Part shown: positions 34,631 to 47,374 of the stretch, one piece after another
Position numbering within the stretch: the first letter of the stretch is position 1
Layout of the letters: every line of letters starts with the position of its first letter
Origin: Ophioceras dolichostomum
Lineage: Eukaryota > Ascomycota > Sordariomycetes > Magnaporthales > Ophioceraceae
Assembly: GCA_003049485.1 (NCBI GenBank)
Contig: PYST01000254.1
Coordinates: 493 to 57,969, forward strand
Length of the DNA: 57,477 bases
Reading direction: 5' to 3'
The notes under the pieces: model-generated
What the model saw: the letters and a program-made list of their open reading frames with translations, nothing else
What the model was told of the DNA's origin: nothing
Database searches by the model: none
Made by a program: the position numbers and the translations under genes

Positions 34631-36032
34631 TCAGCCCATGTGCGTGTCGAAGTAGGTCGCGTAGTTGGCCATTGGCGGGTGGTCATAGTGGCGAGGGCGA
34701 GGATGAGAATGCCCATCAACAGGCGGGCGGCTGTGCATGCGGGCGTGGTGCTGGGGCGTGGGCGTGACGGGACAGCGCGGTGGGATGGAGTACGCATCCT
34801 TGCTGGACTGGCCGTTTGCGCCAAAGGTGACGCCGTCGGGCGTGATGGGAGGCGTCATGTAGCCGTCGGCAGCGCCGGGCACCGAACCCATGCCCTTCTG
34901 GGGTGTGCTGCAGATGTCTGTCCCCTTGGAAGGCGGGCTGAGCTCGTCGCATGGCGGTGACGGCAGGTTCGCTGCAGCCCGGCGGTTGATGGCCGCCTGG
35001 TGCGCCAGGAACTCAGAGAGCCTGGCTGAAACACGAGAGAGGTGCGACGACGAGTACTTGCGCGACAGCGTGACGGAGGGCTGGTGCAGGTTGCGTGACA
35101 GTGTCAACAGCGTCACGTTCTGCTCGTGGTCCCACTCGCCGTCGTTGACCTCCGGCCGGCCGAGGATGGCCCTGGCAAGGGCGAGAGAGGCCCGGGCCAT
35201 AGTCGAAGGCTTGGTGGAGACGAAGTCGCGGTAATATAGCGAAATCTCGCTGATGTAGGCCGCCATGTGCTCCACCTCCTTGTCGTCGCGCTCCTCCGCC
35301 ACAATGAGCTGGGCGAAAAAGTCCACCGTCGGATGCCCGATGGTCCACTCTAGCGTGTTGAGTACGTGCATCTCCATCTGCGTGAACATGCCGGCATCGT
35401 AGAGCCCACAGCACATGTTGTTCAGCTCGTTGATCTGCGGCACCCGGTCCTTCTTGTCGCCGTATTTGGACGCGATTAGGAGCGCCGCACACCCAACAAG
35501 CTGGTAGTGATGCTTGTACACGACCCTCCTTGAGCAGTACCGATCCAGGAGATTCACGGTCAGGAATAGCGTCTCGGGTAGCAGCGAGAAGGCGGCGTGA
35601 GCCTCGACTAGGAAGTCGATGAGGTATGGGCGCATGAACCACTGGATCTCCCGTTGCATGTCGATGAGATTGGCATCGGGCAGGGTCTCGTCCTGTTTTC
35701 AGTTAGCATCTGATCTGGGAGTGAGCGTGCTCGTGTAGTGGCTGGGAGCGGCAGCCCAGATGCGTGAGCAGCCTGGTGTAGATAGGATCATGCGTGGACC
35801 GGCTCACCTCCATGTGCCTCATGTGCTGCATGATATCCTCCAGATACTCCTCCCCGGCTAGCCGCGACAGCTCGTTCCCGACTATCTCTTGACGGTTTCT
35901 GGCGAGCATCTTCGCAGCTTCCCTCGAAGTGAGTCGGAGATTGCTGGGCTCGTCAGACTGCACGAAGAACGTGCACTCCGCGGGGGCAGTGCTAACGGCT
36001 GGTGCCGCAGCAGGACCCATTGCAAAGGCCAT
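34631..36032 (-). CDS. cln1: G1/S-specific cyclin, Cln/Puc1 type
   Basis: Two exons (36032-35808 and 35692-34631; donor GTGAGC, branch-like GCTAACT, acceptor AACAG) give 428 residues. The junction restores MRHMEDETLPD. The cyclin box (about 55-190) includes EYLEDIMQHMRHME, MQREIQWFMRPYLIDFLVEA and NLLDRYCSRRVVYKHHYQLV, followed by the second cyclin fold (about 190-290). These match fungal Cln-type cyclins, which bind Cdc28/Cdk1 to drive G1 progression and polarity. The C-terminal third is Pro/Ser/His-rich and disordered, with ICSTPQKG and MTPPITPDG, candidate CDK sites (S/T-P). There is no obvious classical long PEST block. The first ATG at 36032 is used; further upstream coding exons cannot be excluded because an AAG/GTAGGC donor-like site lies near 36075. 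The upstream region is unusually long. Confidence 0.92.
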
Positions 36033-36096
36033 GGGGGGCAATGGACAACGCCGAGGCGGCCGTCAAGCTGCCTACCTTGCGTCGTGGTATCGTACT

Positions 36097-36124
36097 GATG
36101 GCGATGGCGACGGCGATGGCGACC
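36097..36124. repeat. GATGGC/GACGGC hexamer tract upstream of the cyclin
   Basis: Four to five imperfect hexamer units just upstream of the cyclin start, probably in its 5' leader. Confidence 0.75.
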
Positions 36125-39100
36125 ACACGACAATGCCTGGGCGGATGAGTCGGGGGGGTTCAGGCCTATCGAGGGACGATGTCTGGGTGGAGATCAAAAA
36201 GAGTGCCACATTAAACGTGGTCGGTGGTTTGCATGTGTTGTAAAAAGGAGCGGGATTAATCAACCAAACGAGTGGTCTATTAGGGTATTAATGAGAGTGG
36301 CCAGGTTGATTATAGAGGCAGAAAACCGAGAAATAAAGGAGTGGAAGTGGCTGGACGCCGAGACAGAAAAAATAAAGATGAAGTTTGAAATTGTGGGAGG
36401 GATACGGTCGACTTCCGAGGTGTAAGAGACGAACGAGACTTGGACAGGCGGAGGCTGCTGATAATAAATCCCGTCTGTTAGCACCATTCTATCTCTATCG
36501 GACCTGCCTTGCGAGGTCGTGATGGATCGGCCTCCTCTCGCTTCCTGTCTCCTGAAACAAGGTCCTGGGTCCTGTCAAAGGACAACGAGACTGGGATGAG
36601 GCCAAGCGGATGCAGAGAGCATTCGGGATCCCTTACAGCCACGGTGATAAGTCTGTCGAGACAGGTGAAATGACACAATTCCTGAGGCGGGTGGGAGCTA
36701 CGAGCTAACGTGTCCCACGAGAAGCCTCGAGATGGTCAACTGAACAAGCGTGATTGTGGGGAATGCCTGTCGGCAAGTACCTGAAAAAAGGGGGGGACCG
36801 AGAGTTAGACTGAGATTCCCGACGCCACCGACATGCCATGCCGTTCGTGATGGAGGGGGGGAACCGAGACTGGTCTCGGTGATCAATGGCAGCCGAGATT
36901 TGGGGGCCATACCTCAAGTCAACGCTGCTGCGGATTGAGAGGCTTCGCGATGATGGAGATCATGCAGAGCCTTCGAATTCCCGTCCTGTCCTGTGTTGTC
37001 CCTAGTCCCTATAAGAACTCTCGTGTTGCTGCACAGGGTCTTGCCAGACACTGCAAGCAATCACCTCAAGTGACGACACAGTCAATTGGTACTCGTTCCG
37101 ACCGTGTTTCGGCGGGGAGGCTGTGGAGGGGCCTCGAGGAATGGAGATGGCAGCGGTCCGCCAGGCAATGGCGCAAACCACCGACCGACCGAAAGGTACG
37201 GAAGGCGAGGCTGAATTTTTTTTTTTTCCCTTCTTTTATTGGGGGAGGTACCCCAAAGTTCGATCCGAATCGAAGAATTCCAGTTCGACCCAGGTGGGTA
37301 AGAGAGCGACCGGAAAATGGACGGATAACGGCCGCCTTGGGAATCAGAAAATCAAACAAGAAGACATAAAAGAGTGCACGGCAACAACTCCTGCTTAAAG
37401 TGAGCGAGGAGGAAGAAACGCCGTGGTCCACGCCCTTTTGTAATATCTTCAGCTTCCCGAGGCTGGGTGCTGAGACTCTGCCGGATCTCGCTTGATCTGG
37501 CGGCAAGAGCTGGGGCGCTGGGCGCTGGGGAACGGACTCCCGGTGTCGAGCGGCCCAAATGGATCTCCTCCTTCCCTCCGTTCGTTCTCTCCTGTAGGAA
37601 TGGGGAGAACAAGACGTTTGGAAGGAATGGACGGGGAAGGGGAATGAATGGATACGGATGAAGGAGAAAAGGGAGGAAAGGGACGGGGAGGAAAGGAGGA
37701 GAGAAGGAAGATATTTGCTGGAGTTGGAGGACGACCGAGACAAGGAAAAGGGAGTGGACGAGATTGGTCCCGGTTTAACTGGCTCTCTTAAGACAAGGGG
37801 GGGTTGTCCCCCCCGGCTGCAGGAGCGAGAGAACGCCGCGCTCTGTTTGGCTAGCAGATGGGAACTGCTGGGATTGTCCACCGCCCGCCCGCATGGCGCC
37901 TGGATGGTGCGTGCTACATGCACCAATACATCCGGGAAGCGGTCAATCAGCAGCCTGGAAGTCAAGGAAGTGAGAGGTGGTACTTGGCTTGAGGGGACAG
38001 AGCTGGTACCCTCCCACTTACCACCTCCCGTGCCCAAAACGCCCGGGACGAGGCAGGCACGCTGGACGCCTATCTCGACATACAGTGCCGGCGGGATGCA
38101 CACTGTTTGAATAGGGGCACGATGGCTACGGACGGGCCTGTGCTGCTTGAGGCTTACGAGGTAAGAACAATTGATTTCTGGCGTGCTGTAGGCAATGCTT
38201 TCTAGTATTATGCTTTTTCGCCTTTCGGACGAGGTAGTTAGCTGATAATGTGCGGTGCCCTTCCCCAATACCCAGTATCAAGGAACCTCATGGTTCGTGC
38301 GAAATCTAGAATAATCTGTACTGAATTGTAAAAGTGCTCGGCCTCTACGTACAACAGCAGGCTGGCTGTCAACTGCTCGCTTCCAAGGCTCCGTCAATTC
38401 CTGGACCAACTGCATGTGCATACTGTACGTATTCGTGGTGGCTTCCATGCATTGCATCGGAAGTGGGAACAATCACGACCACGCAATTTCGACCTGGGAG
38501 TGCAGGGATACACGGTGCGGTGCTGGGCTTGCAGGGCTTGCATGGCTCCTCTCAGAAGCGCGACAGGGCCGTCCAGTCGCAGGGCGCGATTGCAAGCTGG
38601 AACGGCAAGAGGAAGACGCGCTTCCATCAATCCTTCCTCCATTTTGTCTCATTGTTAACCCTGGACCTGCCAGACCAGATACCCGAATCGGCTGGGTGGC
38701 TTTTTCTGTGCGACGCATCACTAGCACTAGATGAAGCAGGCAAAATCAATGCTAAATGGATATCAAGAACGCCAACCGATCTGTCTATACAGTATTGCTT
38801 GAACACAGACTACAAAGAGACTGGCCGAGGAGATGACTGCCAATTAAGTCATGTCTTCTCATCTTCTCAAGGAAAGAGCCGCGCTAACAGGAGAGCAGCC
38901 AGTGGGAAATCGGTGTTTGGTGTCATTTAAGTGCTGCATGCGTGCTAGGGTGAGCCGTGATGACGAGTGTCGAGGGGCGGCTTTACAAACAGAGTCGCGC
39001 CAACTCCATTGTCTATTTTTCTTTCCCATTTTTGTGCCCCTCCTCGACCTCGCGTTTGCTGCGCCGGTGCAGTTCTCCATCTTCAATCCACCTGATGCAT

Positions 39101-39240
39101 CTGTCGCGTCCCTTGTTGTGGCGTTTCTCATTGTTCCTTCGAGAGCAGGAAAAAGAGAAGAGACTCGGCTGCCGGACTCTGCCCTGACATCGAATCCAAC
39201 CTGGCCCCCATCTTCCTCGAAAAAAATTCACAGCCTATTG

Positions 39241-39425
39241 TAGTCACCTACCTTGGCAGGTAGGTAGGTAGTCTTCCGCTTCGTACTGGGTGGCACGATA
39301 TAAGAGATGTTAGAGAGTTTGGAGAAGAAAATCACCTCCCTACCTACCTACCGACCTAGAGGTATGTAAATGCACCTTTTGGCTCGATGTTCTCTCCTAC
39401 CTGTACCTACCAGGTATGTAAACTG
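39241..39425. repeat. Inverted TACC/GGTA clusters
   Basis: GGCAGGTAGGTAGGTAG near 39257 faces CCTACCTACCTACCG near 39337, and a further CCTACCTGTACCTACCAGG follows near 39398. The inverted arms could form a hairpin. This is noncoding. Confidence 0.75.
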
Positions 39426-42400
39426 GACGGCACCACTTCGTGGCTACCAGCTCGACACACTTCTCTGGCCTCTGTAATACGGGCTATTCGCGGTACCAAT
39501 CAGCCTTTGGGAAGCCTTTAGTGCTTCATATTCTCAGCAGTGGAGCTGGGGTTCAGCTCGCAACTCCTGGAGGGGCCGAGGCGAGGGATCGAAAACCTGT
39601 CGAGTTCCCTTGTAATGGGCCAGTGCTACCACCCAAGCAAGGCACAGGAAAGGCTGGGTCGGCAGCAGTCGCGCCGCGAGCAGGAAATCCTTGCAGGCAT
39701 TGGGGCCAATGACGCGAACCTGCACGCCTTTTTGGCTTTTGAAAGGGAGCCAATCAGTCATGCGTGTCATGTTGAGATGGACTCGAATCTCGGGGCAGCC
39801 AGCCAGTCCACTTCGGGCGTGCATCAAAATATTACAATTGGACAAAGAAACATGAAAGAATGGGAAGCTGTGACCTGTGCTGACAGCCACGTCGCACCTC
39901 GCTGCTCCAAAAAGGAGGCCAAGACAATCTCCCCTGCCTCCCCTAAAAGAGCACTCACAAGAAAAGAAAGAGAGAGAGAGCCGTCGCTGCGCCGGGTTTC
40001 TGTCGTATCCCAATTAACCTGGAGCAACCGAAGAGGAATTGAGAATATCCAAACCGCGCTCCCGCCGCCTACCGCCACCTCTCAACCCGGACAAGCATGG
40101 GCCCTCTCGTCCTCGAAAGCATACCCTGGATGGACACGACGTCGAGGATAAAGTCAATTTCGGGGCTCCCACGCTGTCACTCTCCCCCTCCCTCACTGCT
40201 GAGCAATCTGCAATCGCACTGACCCCACGGCCCATGGACGCCGACTTGACCAAGGTTGTCAGCATCCTGGCTCTAGCCCGTACCCCTCCATCCATTGTCC
40301 AATGCCAGAGAACCAATCCCAATTGATTGGCTGGTTGGTTGGCCCTCGCTCCCAAGTCTGCAATGGCTACCGAGCTTTACGTACCAGCTTCATCGGGGTG
40401 GCTGGGAGCTGTCGACCTATTAATTTGTGTTTCGTACGGATTGAGGAGTAGGACGGGAATGAGAAACGTGACAATGAGCCGGAAGAAGATCGCAGAGCGT
40501 TGAGGTATCGATGTCCCACCCTCTCTCCTTCTAGCGGGACTGCGGCGCCGTCAAATGGGAAGGACCGAAATCAGGGCGGTGGACAGTGGGATGAACGTGA
40601 AGCCTCTTCTTTTTAGCTGACATACCTACGGCGCAGAGGGGTGCCTCCGGCCTAACTTTCTGCACGAGAAAACTTACCTAGCTCCCTCATCCCCTACTTC
40701 ACCTAGGGCACCTAGATAAGTCGAGTCTGGAGCTGATGGTTCGTTTTCATTCGCCATCGTACAATTATAGAAGGGCTCAAAGCGTAGAAATCAAAAAGGA
40801 ACCCATGGAAGCCGGAACAATGGGCCGGTTAGTTGGTTGGTTAGGCTGGTTCGGCAGGGTCTCATCCAACGTCGGCGAGAGGTTCCAGGTCAGGTCAGGT
40901 CTTAAGTGGGAACTCCAGTTCCCCGCACTCCTACCTAGGTACCTACCTACCCTACCAAGGTAGATACCCCCAGTCAATGTTGGAGGACCTCGTTGTAGGC
41001 GTCTGCTTTGCTGCCTTTCCGTCGATCAAGGACTTGGGGATGCGCAGTCCGGTAGAGAGAGAAAAAAAAAACACCTACCTAGGTACCTACTTATTACCTG
41101 GCCTACTACCCGCCTAAGCACCTTTTAACTTAGACAGAAGCCGAATGTAGCTGGCGACGTCGCACTTGAAATATCAGCGGCCTTCTGTGTGTTTATTGTT
41201 AATGGGAGTCTCAATGACCAGCCCGAACCGGGCTGTCAGCGAGGGAGGGGCCTTGGATGCCTCATTTAGTAGGGAAGACGTAAGAATCGTCCGAGGAGGA
41301 TAACGGCAAAAGTACGTCCGTCTATGTATGTTGTGGCCAGGCTTGCAATCACAGCGGGGATCATCCGCCAGAATTTGGGACAGGACGGGCGATTCACACC
41401 AAGATGGCGCCACGGCACAGGACTCAATGTTTCGTCTGTTCGCCGGGATAAACTGGGGTTGTCCTCTTGGGTCTAGGATATAGCAAGGACACGCACGGCA
41501 GCGAGTGGAACTGACGGCACACGGCACTCGCGTGAGCATTTGGATCAAACTCCTCCTTCATGACTGTACATTTGGATGATCAATAAACACTCCGTGCCGT
41601 CAACACAAACACTGATCACGAAAGAAAGGGAAGAAACAAACATCGAGGTACCATCAAAAAAAGAAGAGAAGGAACGGAAAGGCAACTACGGCCTGAGGGC
41701 GTTGCAATGGTATCTTTCAGAACGAATGCATCCCTCCAATCGAGATCTGAAACACCCATCACTGGTACCTTACGTACTAACCCACTTTACAGGTATGTGC
41801 CTCAATTGCATGCCACTTTACGCGTTCGGGTTGCACGCCCAAGGTTGAGATTTTCGCGTTCGTTTCTAGCAGCTGATCAACCGCCTACAACGCGCCGTAG
41901 TCACAACATGCGGCTCACACAACGCACTAGCACGAATCATGCAGTGGACATTCCGTATGGACGTGATCGAAGATGGGTGTGGATGCTGTGGATCGGACTC
42001 GTACAAGCGTCCCCGAGTCCTTTCTTGACGCTCCTGTTCCCAATGAGACCCGGCCTCCGATCCGAATGGGTGGATTCCCGCTCTCCCCCCTCAATCCCTT
42101 GAACCGCTTTTCCCCAACCACTGCTCACCACGGCACCGATCTCACAGCCTCCTCATACATAGCAGTTCCCGATCTCGCTTACCTCGGGCAGATATTGCAC
42201 TCTTGAGATACCCCTATTACAGGACAAGAAAAGAACACAGCCGAGTCACCGAGAATCGCAGGCAGGTCCATGCCATTGAAGTATTCATACTCGTGGCAAG
42301 ACGGCTCGCCTTGCTAATGCGTCACAGGAAGGGTGAAGATTACCTATCTAAGAAATGTTTGTGAATCCAAGGCTCTCGCGATATTTGTCGCTCGATGCCC

Positions 42401-42558
42401 ACCAGAATCTACTAGTTGCGCCAACACAGCTGATCAAGTTTGTACAGGAGCTGGCAGGCTTGACACCAAGTGCGCCCAGACACACATTGCCCTCGCTTGC
42501 CCTCCCCCAATCTGGATCATACCAGCAACTTCGTGCCGGCTGCTATATCACCAGTACG

Positions 42559-44949
42559 TCAGGGCGAGCTCGGCAGCGACTCGACAACTTTCTCGTGCGT
42601 CCTGCCTTTCCCGTACGCCAAGTTGCTCGCGTCATCGTGAATGTACAGATGCATGACCTTGGGCCCGGGGTAATTATTGGAGGCGTGGAGGAGCCACCAG
42701 ATGCCCGTCACGGCGACGGTCCCCACGAGAATTACGCTGTTGTAGTTCATAAATTCCACCGTAGTCGGGTAGGTATAGGCTGTAGACGGATTGCCAGGTC
42801 AGTCAAGAATCATCAAGCGTCGGCATCCTGGCAACGAGTGGCATGGAGGTGACGAGATTCGGGGGAGCACGCGACAGAAGCCACGGGGGGAAGTGGTAGA
42901 TAGAGGGTGGATGGTAGAGAGCAGAACAGCGAAGGCGGGAGTACTCACGGAAACAGTAGAAGACATTGAAAAGGCTGGTGAGCACAACGGCGGCGATGTT
43001 GACCGGCGTGCCCCATTTGCCGAGGTGGAAGGGGCCTTTGGGGAAGTACCGTCGACCACTCATCACATTGGCCATGAACGGGATGCAGTAGGAAACAGTG
43101 GTGAGAATAATGAACGATCCCGTGAGGTTGAGGAAAGCCGTGGGGCTGCCCAGCGGGATGGCACCGAGGCCTGTCGCAACGACAGCTGCAAAGTCACCGT
43201 GGTCAGATTTACGATTTACACAACGAGGTACCGTCCTCGGGGGAACGACAAGTAGGTCACAAGTAGGTTACATACCAACAAATATAGTGGCGGGGATCGG
43301 GCAGCTGAGGTTCTCGTTAACCTGACCGAACAGTCCAGAGAGGGGCACCGCGTTGTCACGGCCAAGAGCCCAGTAAAGACGAGAGTTCTGGTTGGTCGGG
43401 TTTTCAAGCTGTCAGAAACAATAGCGGTGATCTCAGCGGAGGGTAATTCGGAGCCAGTTCTCGTACCGTCACGACCGTACCCAAGCAGCACAGGAAGGTC
43501 GAGATCAAGATGATGAACAGGAGGCCGAACGTGGCGGCCTGGTTCATGCTCCCGTCCGAGTTTGCTGTCGCCTGAGCGTAAATACCAGCGAGTGGGTACC
43601 CGTTGATGCCCGTCCGGATCAGGTCCAAATCGCTGATGGCGTATGAGAGGGCAATTGCAAACACAAATGCGTCTACGAGCTCCAGGAGACGTAGAAGGGC
43701 CTAATTAGCTCATTGCTCGACAAGGATGCGTTGCCGCGAGGCCAAGTCAAGAGGTGGGAGAAGAGAGTAGACTGACAGAAGAAGCCACCGCCGAGTTGGA
43801 ACGCGATAGCCTTCGGCAGGTCTCGTCTGGGGTGTGGGAGCTCCTCGGCTAGGTGGGTGATAGCGTCAGGCGTGCCGATGGTGAAGGCTCCGTTGAGAAC
43901 GCCCATCAAGAAAGCCAAGCCACTCGGCCAGCCGGTCAGGTTGTTCTTTTCGAATGATGCCCAAACGTCCACGTTGGAGGCATGGGTGTTGGGCATTGCG
44001 GCAAGCACTGCGATGGTGGCAATGCCGCCGAAGATGACAACAAACATGCCCAGGTTCTGGGTGTGAGGGATTAAGCGGTTGGCGAAGATGACGATGAACG
44101 TCGAGAGCCAAAGGATGATGACGTAGGCCACGTAGACGTTCCACGGCTGAGGCTCGTACTCGCCGCCATGGTAGACAAGGTACATGCTGTTTGCGATGTT
44201 TGCCGTGATCTGCAGAAGAGCAGCCAGGTCGAACATCCATCCGTAGAAGTTGATCCATCCCGTGAAGAAGCCGAGGATCCGGCCGCGCTTAGGGCCACCA
44301 GCGATGGTGGCCCAATGGTAGACGCCTCCCGCGGTGGGCACAGACGAGGCCAGCTGACATGCAATGACACCAGTTTGCTTGTTAACAAAGGTTCCGCCAT
44401 GCAACAGGAAAGACAAGTGTTATATGATAGTGGGAGGACAATGGGCCGACTTGAATCTGCGGAGGAAGGGTAAGTGACGGGAGGGGAAGGGGCAAGTGAC
44501 AAGGAGCTGGAGACCACGTACCTCTGCTAGGCTCAGGCCGATAAAGGAGTAGTAGAAGAAAGCAACTATGAGGCCAAAAATGAGACCAGTAGGCCCACCG
44601 TTCGCTGTCCAACGCCGCACACAGAAAGGTAGCGTGTCTCTTAGCAGATAGTCCCAGAAAGACTCTCAGGGGAAACGGCCTCGTATGTGAGAACAATCAG
44701 GGGGAAAGGCAGAGAGAGGGCTGGTGTCTCACCAATCGAGATAGAAAAGGAGGAACCCAGGGCGACCCAGGCATTATCGACTGTCATCGCAATACCGCAG
44801 AGTCCGAGAAGGCCATACTGCCTACGAAGCTGGTCCTTGTAACCGGAGGCATTGACGACCACGCCGTTCTCGACGGCAGCGACGGTCTCCTCCTCCGATT
44901 GTCCACCCTCCTCAGCCCGCACCTTCGCATCTTTACGACCGAAGAGCAT
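42559..44949 (-). CDS. Hnm1-like choline/amino-acid transporter (APC superfamily), 7 exons
   Basis: Exons 44949-44733, 44604-44522, 44353-43777, 43672-43467, 43408-43276, 43185-42949 and 42779-42559 join at GT...AG sites and close in frame to 557 residues. The first helix region has YGLLGLCGIAMT, then GGPTGLIFGLIVA, ELASSVPTAGGVYHWATIAG, a loop with ANRLIPHTQNLG, the signature GAFTIGTPDAITHLAEELPH and PRRDLPKAI, and a late MNYNSV before the last helix. These are hallmarks of the fungal choline/GABA/amino-acid permease branch related to yeast Hnm1; the substrate cannot be fixed from sequence. About 11-12 hydrophobic segments are present, in the plasma membrane by family. The ATG at 44949 is the first in the leader; an acceptor-like ACACACAG lies 12 nt upstream of it, so a leader intron is likely. 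Exon 4 joins as FFYAFVFAIA, supporting the splice choice. Confidence 0.9.
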
Positions 44950-47374
44950 CTTGCCGGCCTCTGTGTGTAAAGAAGGCTGATCCCGCGACGACTCGAGTGC
45001 TTGCCAGCAAGCGGGTGACCGTGGCGATGATAAACAAACAGCTGACGGCTCAGATGGTTAGTGGCAAGCGAAGTCGACGACCAATGGAAGGGGCTAACGA
45101 GCAATCACAAGTAAAGGAGGGCAATGGGAGATATAAGCCGGGAGAGGACAGGGCGAGGGACAAGTGAGGAAGGGTACAGTATTAAAGAAAGGCCGAAGGG
45201 AGTGGAGAGGATGGGAAAGATAAAAGGGGATAACGGCGGATGCGCGTGGTAAATATAGGTACGAGGTAGGTGGTAGCCAAAAGCAATGGCACACTACAAG
45301 ATGCACATGCGTCGATGGCAACCTTGTACGCAGTGGTCGTCACAGGAAAAGGGCGTCTTCCAATATTCCAACGTCTATTTTTCTTTTGATCACTCCATGC
45401 AACAGGATGCGACATGGGGGAAACAAATTGCAGCCAGCCTTGCTAGCTTTGCCAGCTCTGCAGCTAGGCGGTTTGGTGCCAGGCGGACAAAAATACGATC
45501 AAGATACAAATAAATCAAAGGAAAACATCGCCATGAGAGGTACGAGGCTTGTATCCGTGCCGCGGCAGGAGTGATATGCCTCCGTCGCGGCCAAAACGTG
45601 GCTGCATGCAGTCAGCTGTCTCTCGTGCGAATCTAGCAAGCATTGCATCTTTACTGGCCAATGCGAAGGTCGGCAAGGGGTTAGGGCAGGGGGGATGAAG
45701 AGGGAGGGGGGACGATGACAGAACATGAATGCTGCTCAAGGGAAGGAGAGGAGAAGCCAAAAGCAACAGACCAAAAAAAAACAAAATGAAAGAAACCCGC
45801 CAAGCGACAGAGTGTGCCGTGTCTGGAAAGCCACAACTGCCGCAGAAACTTCAGGAGCAGGCAACTCGGAGACGAAACATCAACTCTGATGCAGTTTGGC
45901 TCCTGGAATTGTACTTCTGTCGCATAGCATCACGGAGAACACCCCGAGCACCGTCTTCCACGTTGACAGCTGGTGGTCCATGTTGCCGCATGGAGGAGAG
46001 GAATGATCGGCCGTGAGGCCTGTGAATCTGTAACCAACAACCAAAAGTCTAACGAACGCAATCTGCAGACCAGCGGATTGACGATGGGCCGGGGCTGGAA
46101 GCGACGAGGATGGAGAGACTACCTACAGACAGACCTCTGATGATTGCGGACGACGTGAAAACCCCTACTCCTCGTCGTCCTCCTCGCCAACAACGGGACT
46201 GACTGCATCCATTTTCCGTATGCACATTGAGGTGTGGCACGGCACATAGTGTGGGGGTTCGCCCGAGACTAGACCTGATACAGTCTGGCACGAGCAAGAA
46301 AAGCAAACGCATCCCTCCTGGAACATTCCCCCTTGGCTCCCAAAAACCGATGAAAGGGTGGTGGCGTTGACAGCGCAATCCCCCAACTGAGCAGCAAACC
46401 AATGAGCAGCTCCGCGTTATCGGCGTGAGCTGAGTCGCAATTGATCATTGCTATTTTGTTGGATAATGAGAACTCCTCCATCCGCCCACGGAGCCACGCA
46501 AGGAGGCAAGCAATAAATAATTGCAGAGGCAGACTCGAAAGGGGACAAGACCGTATGTAGCTCTGTGGCGAAGGGCTGCTGATACACGCCGTTTTCTGGG
46601 GATGTCCGCAGGGCGTGCTGAGCAAGGAGAGGGGACCTTGTCGGCACCAATGCGATTGGTTCATCTGACGGGACGGCTCAGTGCATGGTTCTTTCCAAGC
46701 GCACGATTACCTTCCATGTTTTGTTCGGAGCATTTTTTCGACAAATACTGTTGCTGTGCTCGTGTACGGATGCAGTTCAGATGCCTACAGGTGTTGCCCC
46801 TTGTATGGACTCCTCGGTTCACGGACGGGTTAAAAAGAGGCCTATGAGAGAAAACTCGAACATGGCTTGGCGATAGGCCGATTTGAGTTCAAAACCTTAT
46901 ATTTCCCTGCAGCCCCCGTCTCCAGGAAGATTCGACGGGTTGCTTGTCCTACCCAAGAGTAGGGAGCGCATGGACGAAATGAGACAGCGGCAACGTCCGA
47001 GGAGCGTCTGAGACGGCACATCCCATTGCACAGGGTCAGCTCCTGGTGTTGGTTGACAGATTATCTGCTTGGAGTGAGGTTAAATACATGGTGTCGGGGC
47101 AGATATGTGGTTCTGATAAAGGTGGAGCACACAGACCAGTTGGTCCTGTACCGAGCTTATCAAAGCTTATCGATCGGAGGGCCAAAAGGTGGTGTATGTG
47201 GGCAAAAAAAAAAAAAAAAGCAACTCGCGAAAGACGACAGGAGCAAAAAGGTGGGCGATGAAGACGAGAAAGGCAAAACCAAAAAGAAAAAAAAAAAGAG
47301 AGAAAGAAAGAAAAATAAGAAGCGAGGGAAGAGAAACACGGGGAACAACACAGGGATCCCTCCCACTCGCCGTC
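44950..47374. other. Divergent intergenic region between the transporter and UTP4
   Basis: About 2.4 kb holding both promoters. A TATA-like TTATATCTC lies near 45134 on the minus strand. On the UTP4 side the last about 170 bp are purine-rich, including a 16-base A run (47204-47219). No extra gene was found. Confidence 0.6.
47204..47337 (+). repeat. Purine-rich (A/G) tract immediately upstream of UTP4
   Basis: It begins with 16 A, then mostly AAAG/AGAA sequence with few pyrimidines, ending about 40 nt before the UTP4 ATG. It is likely leader sequence. It stays in frame with UTP4 and would encode Lys/Arg-rich sequence if translated. Confidence 0.8.

Larger units (their letters stand above)
36033..42558. 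other. 6.5-kb stretch upstream of the G1 cyclin
   Basis: All of this lies between the cyclin start and the transporter stop, both minus strand. A GATGGC/GACGGC hexamer tract is at 36097-36124, and a 10-base T run is near 37215. A 400-codon frame (37066-38268, -) has no ATG at all and reads Ser/Pro/Leu because the strand is pyrimidine-rich. TACC/GGTA clusters occur at 39241-39425 and 40930-41095, with ACCTAGGT at 40933 and 41077. No supported gene; a long cyclin leader or promoter is plausible. Confidence 0.6.

Noticed and set aside
37066..38268. 400-codon open frame upstream of the cyclin
   Set aside because: It begins at TTG and contains no Met codon at all; the sequence is Ser/Pro/Leu-rich because this strand is pyrimidine-rich and therefore poor in stops. 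It has no domain and no plausible exon partners.
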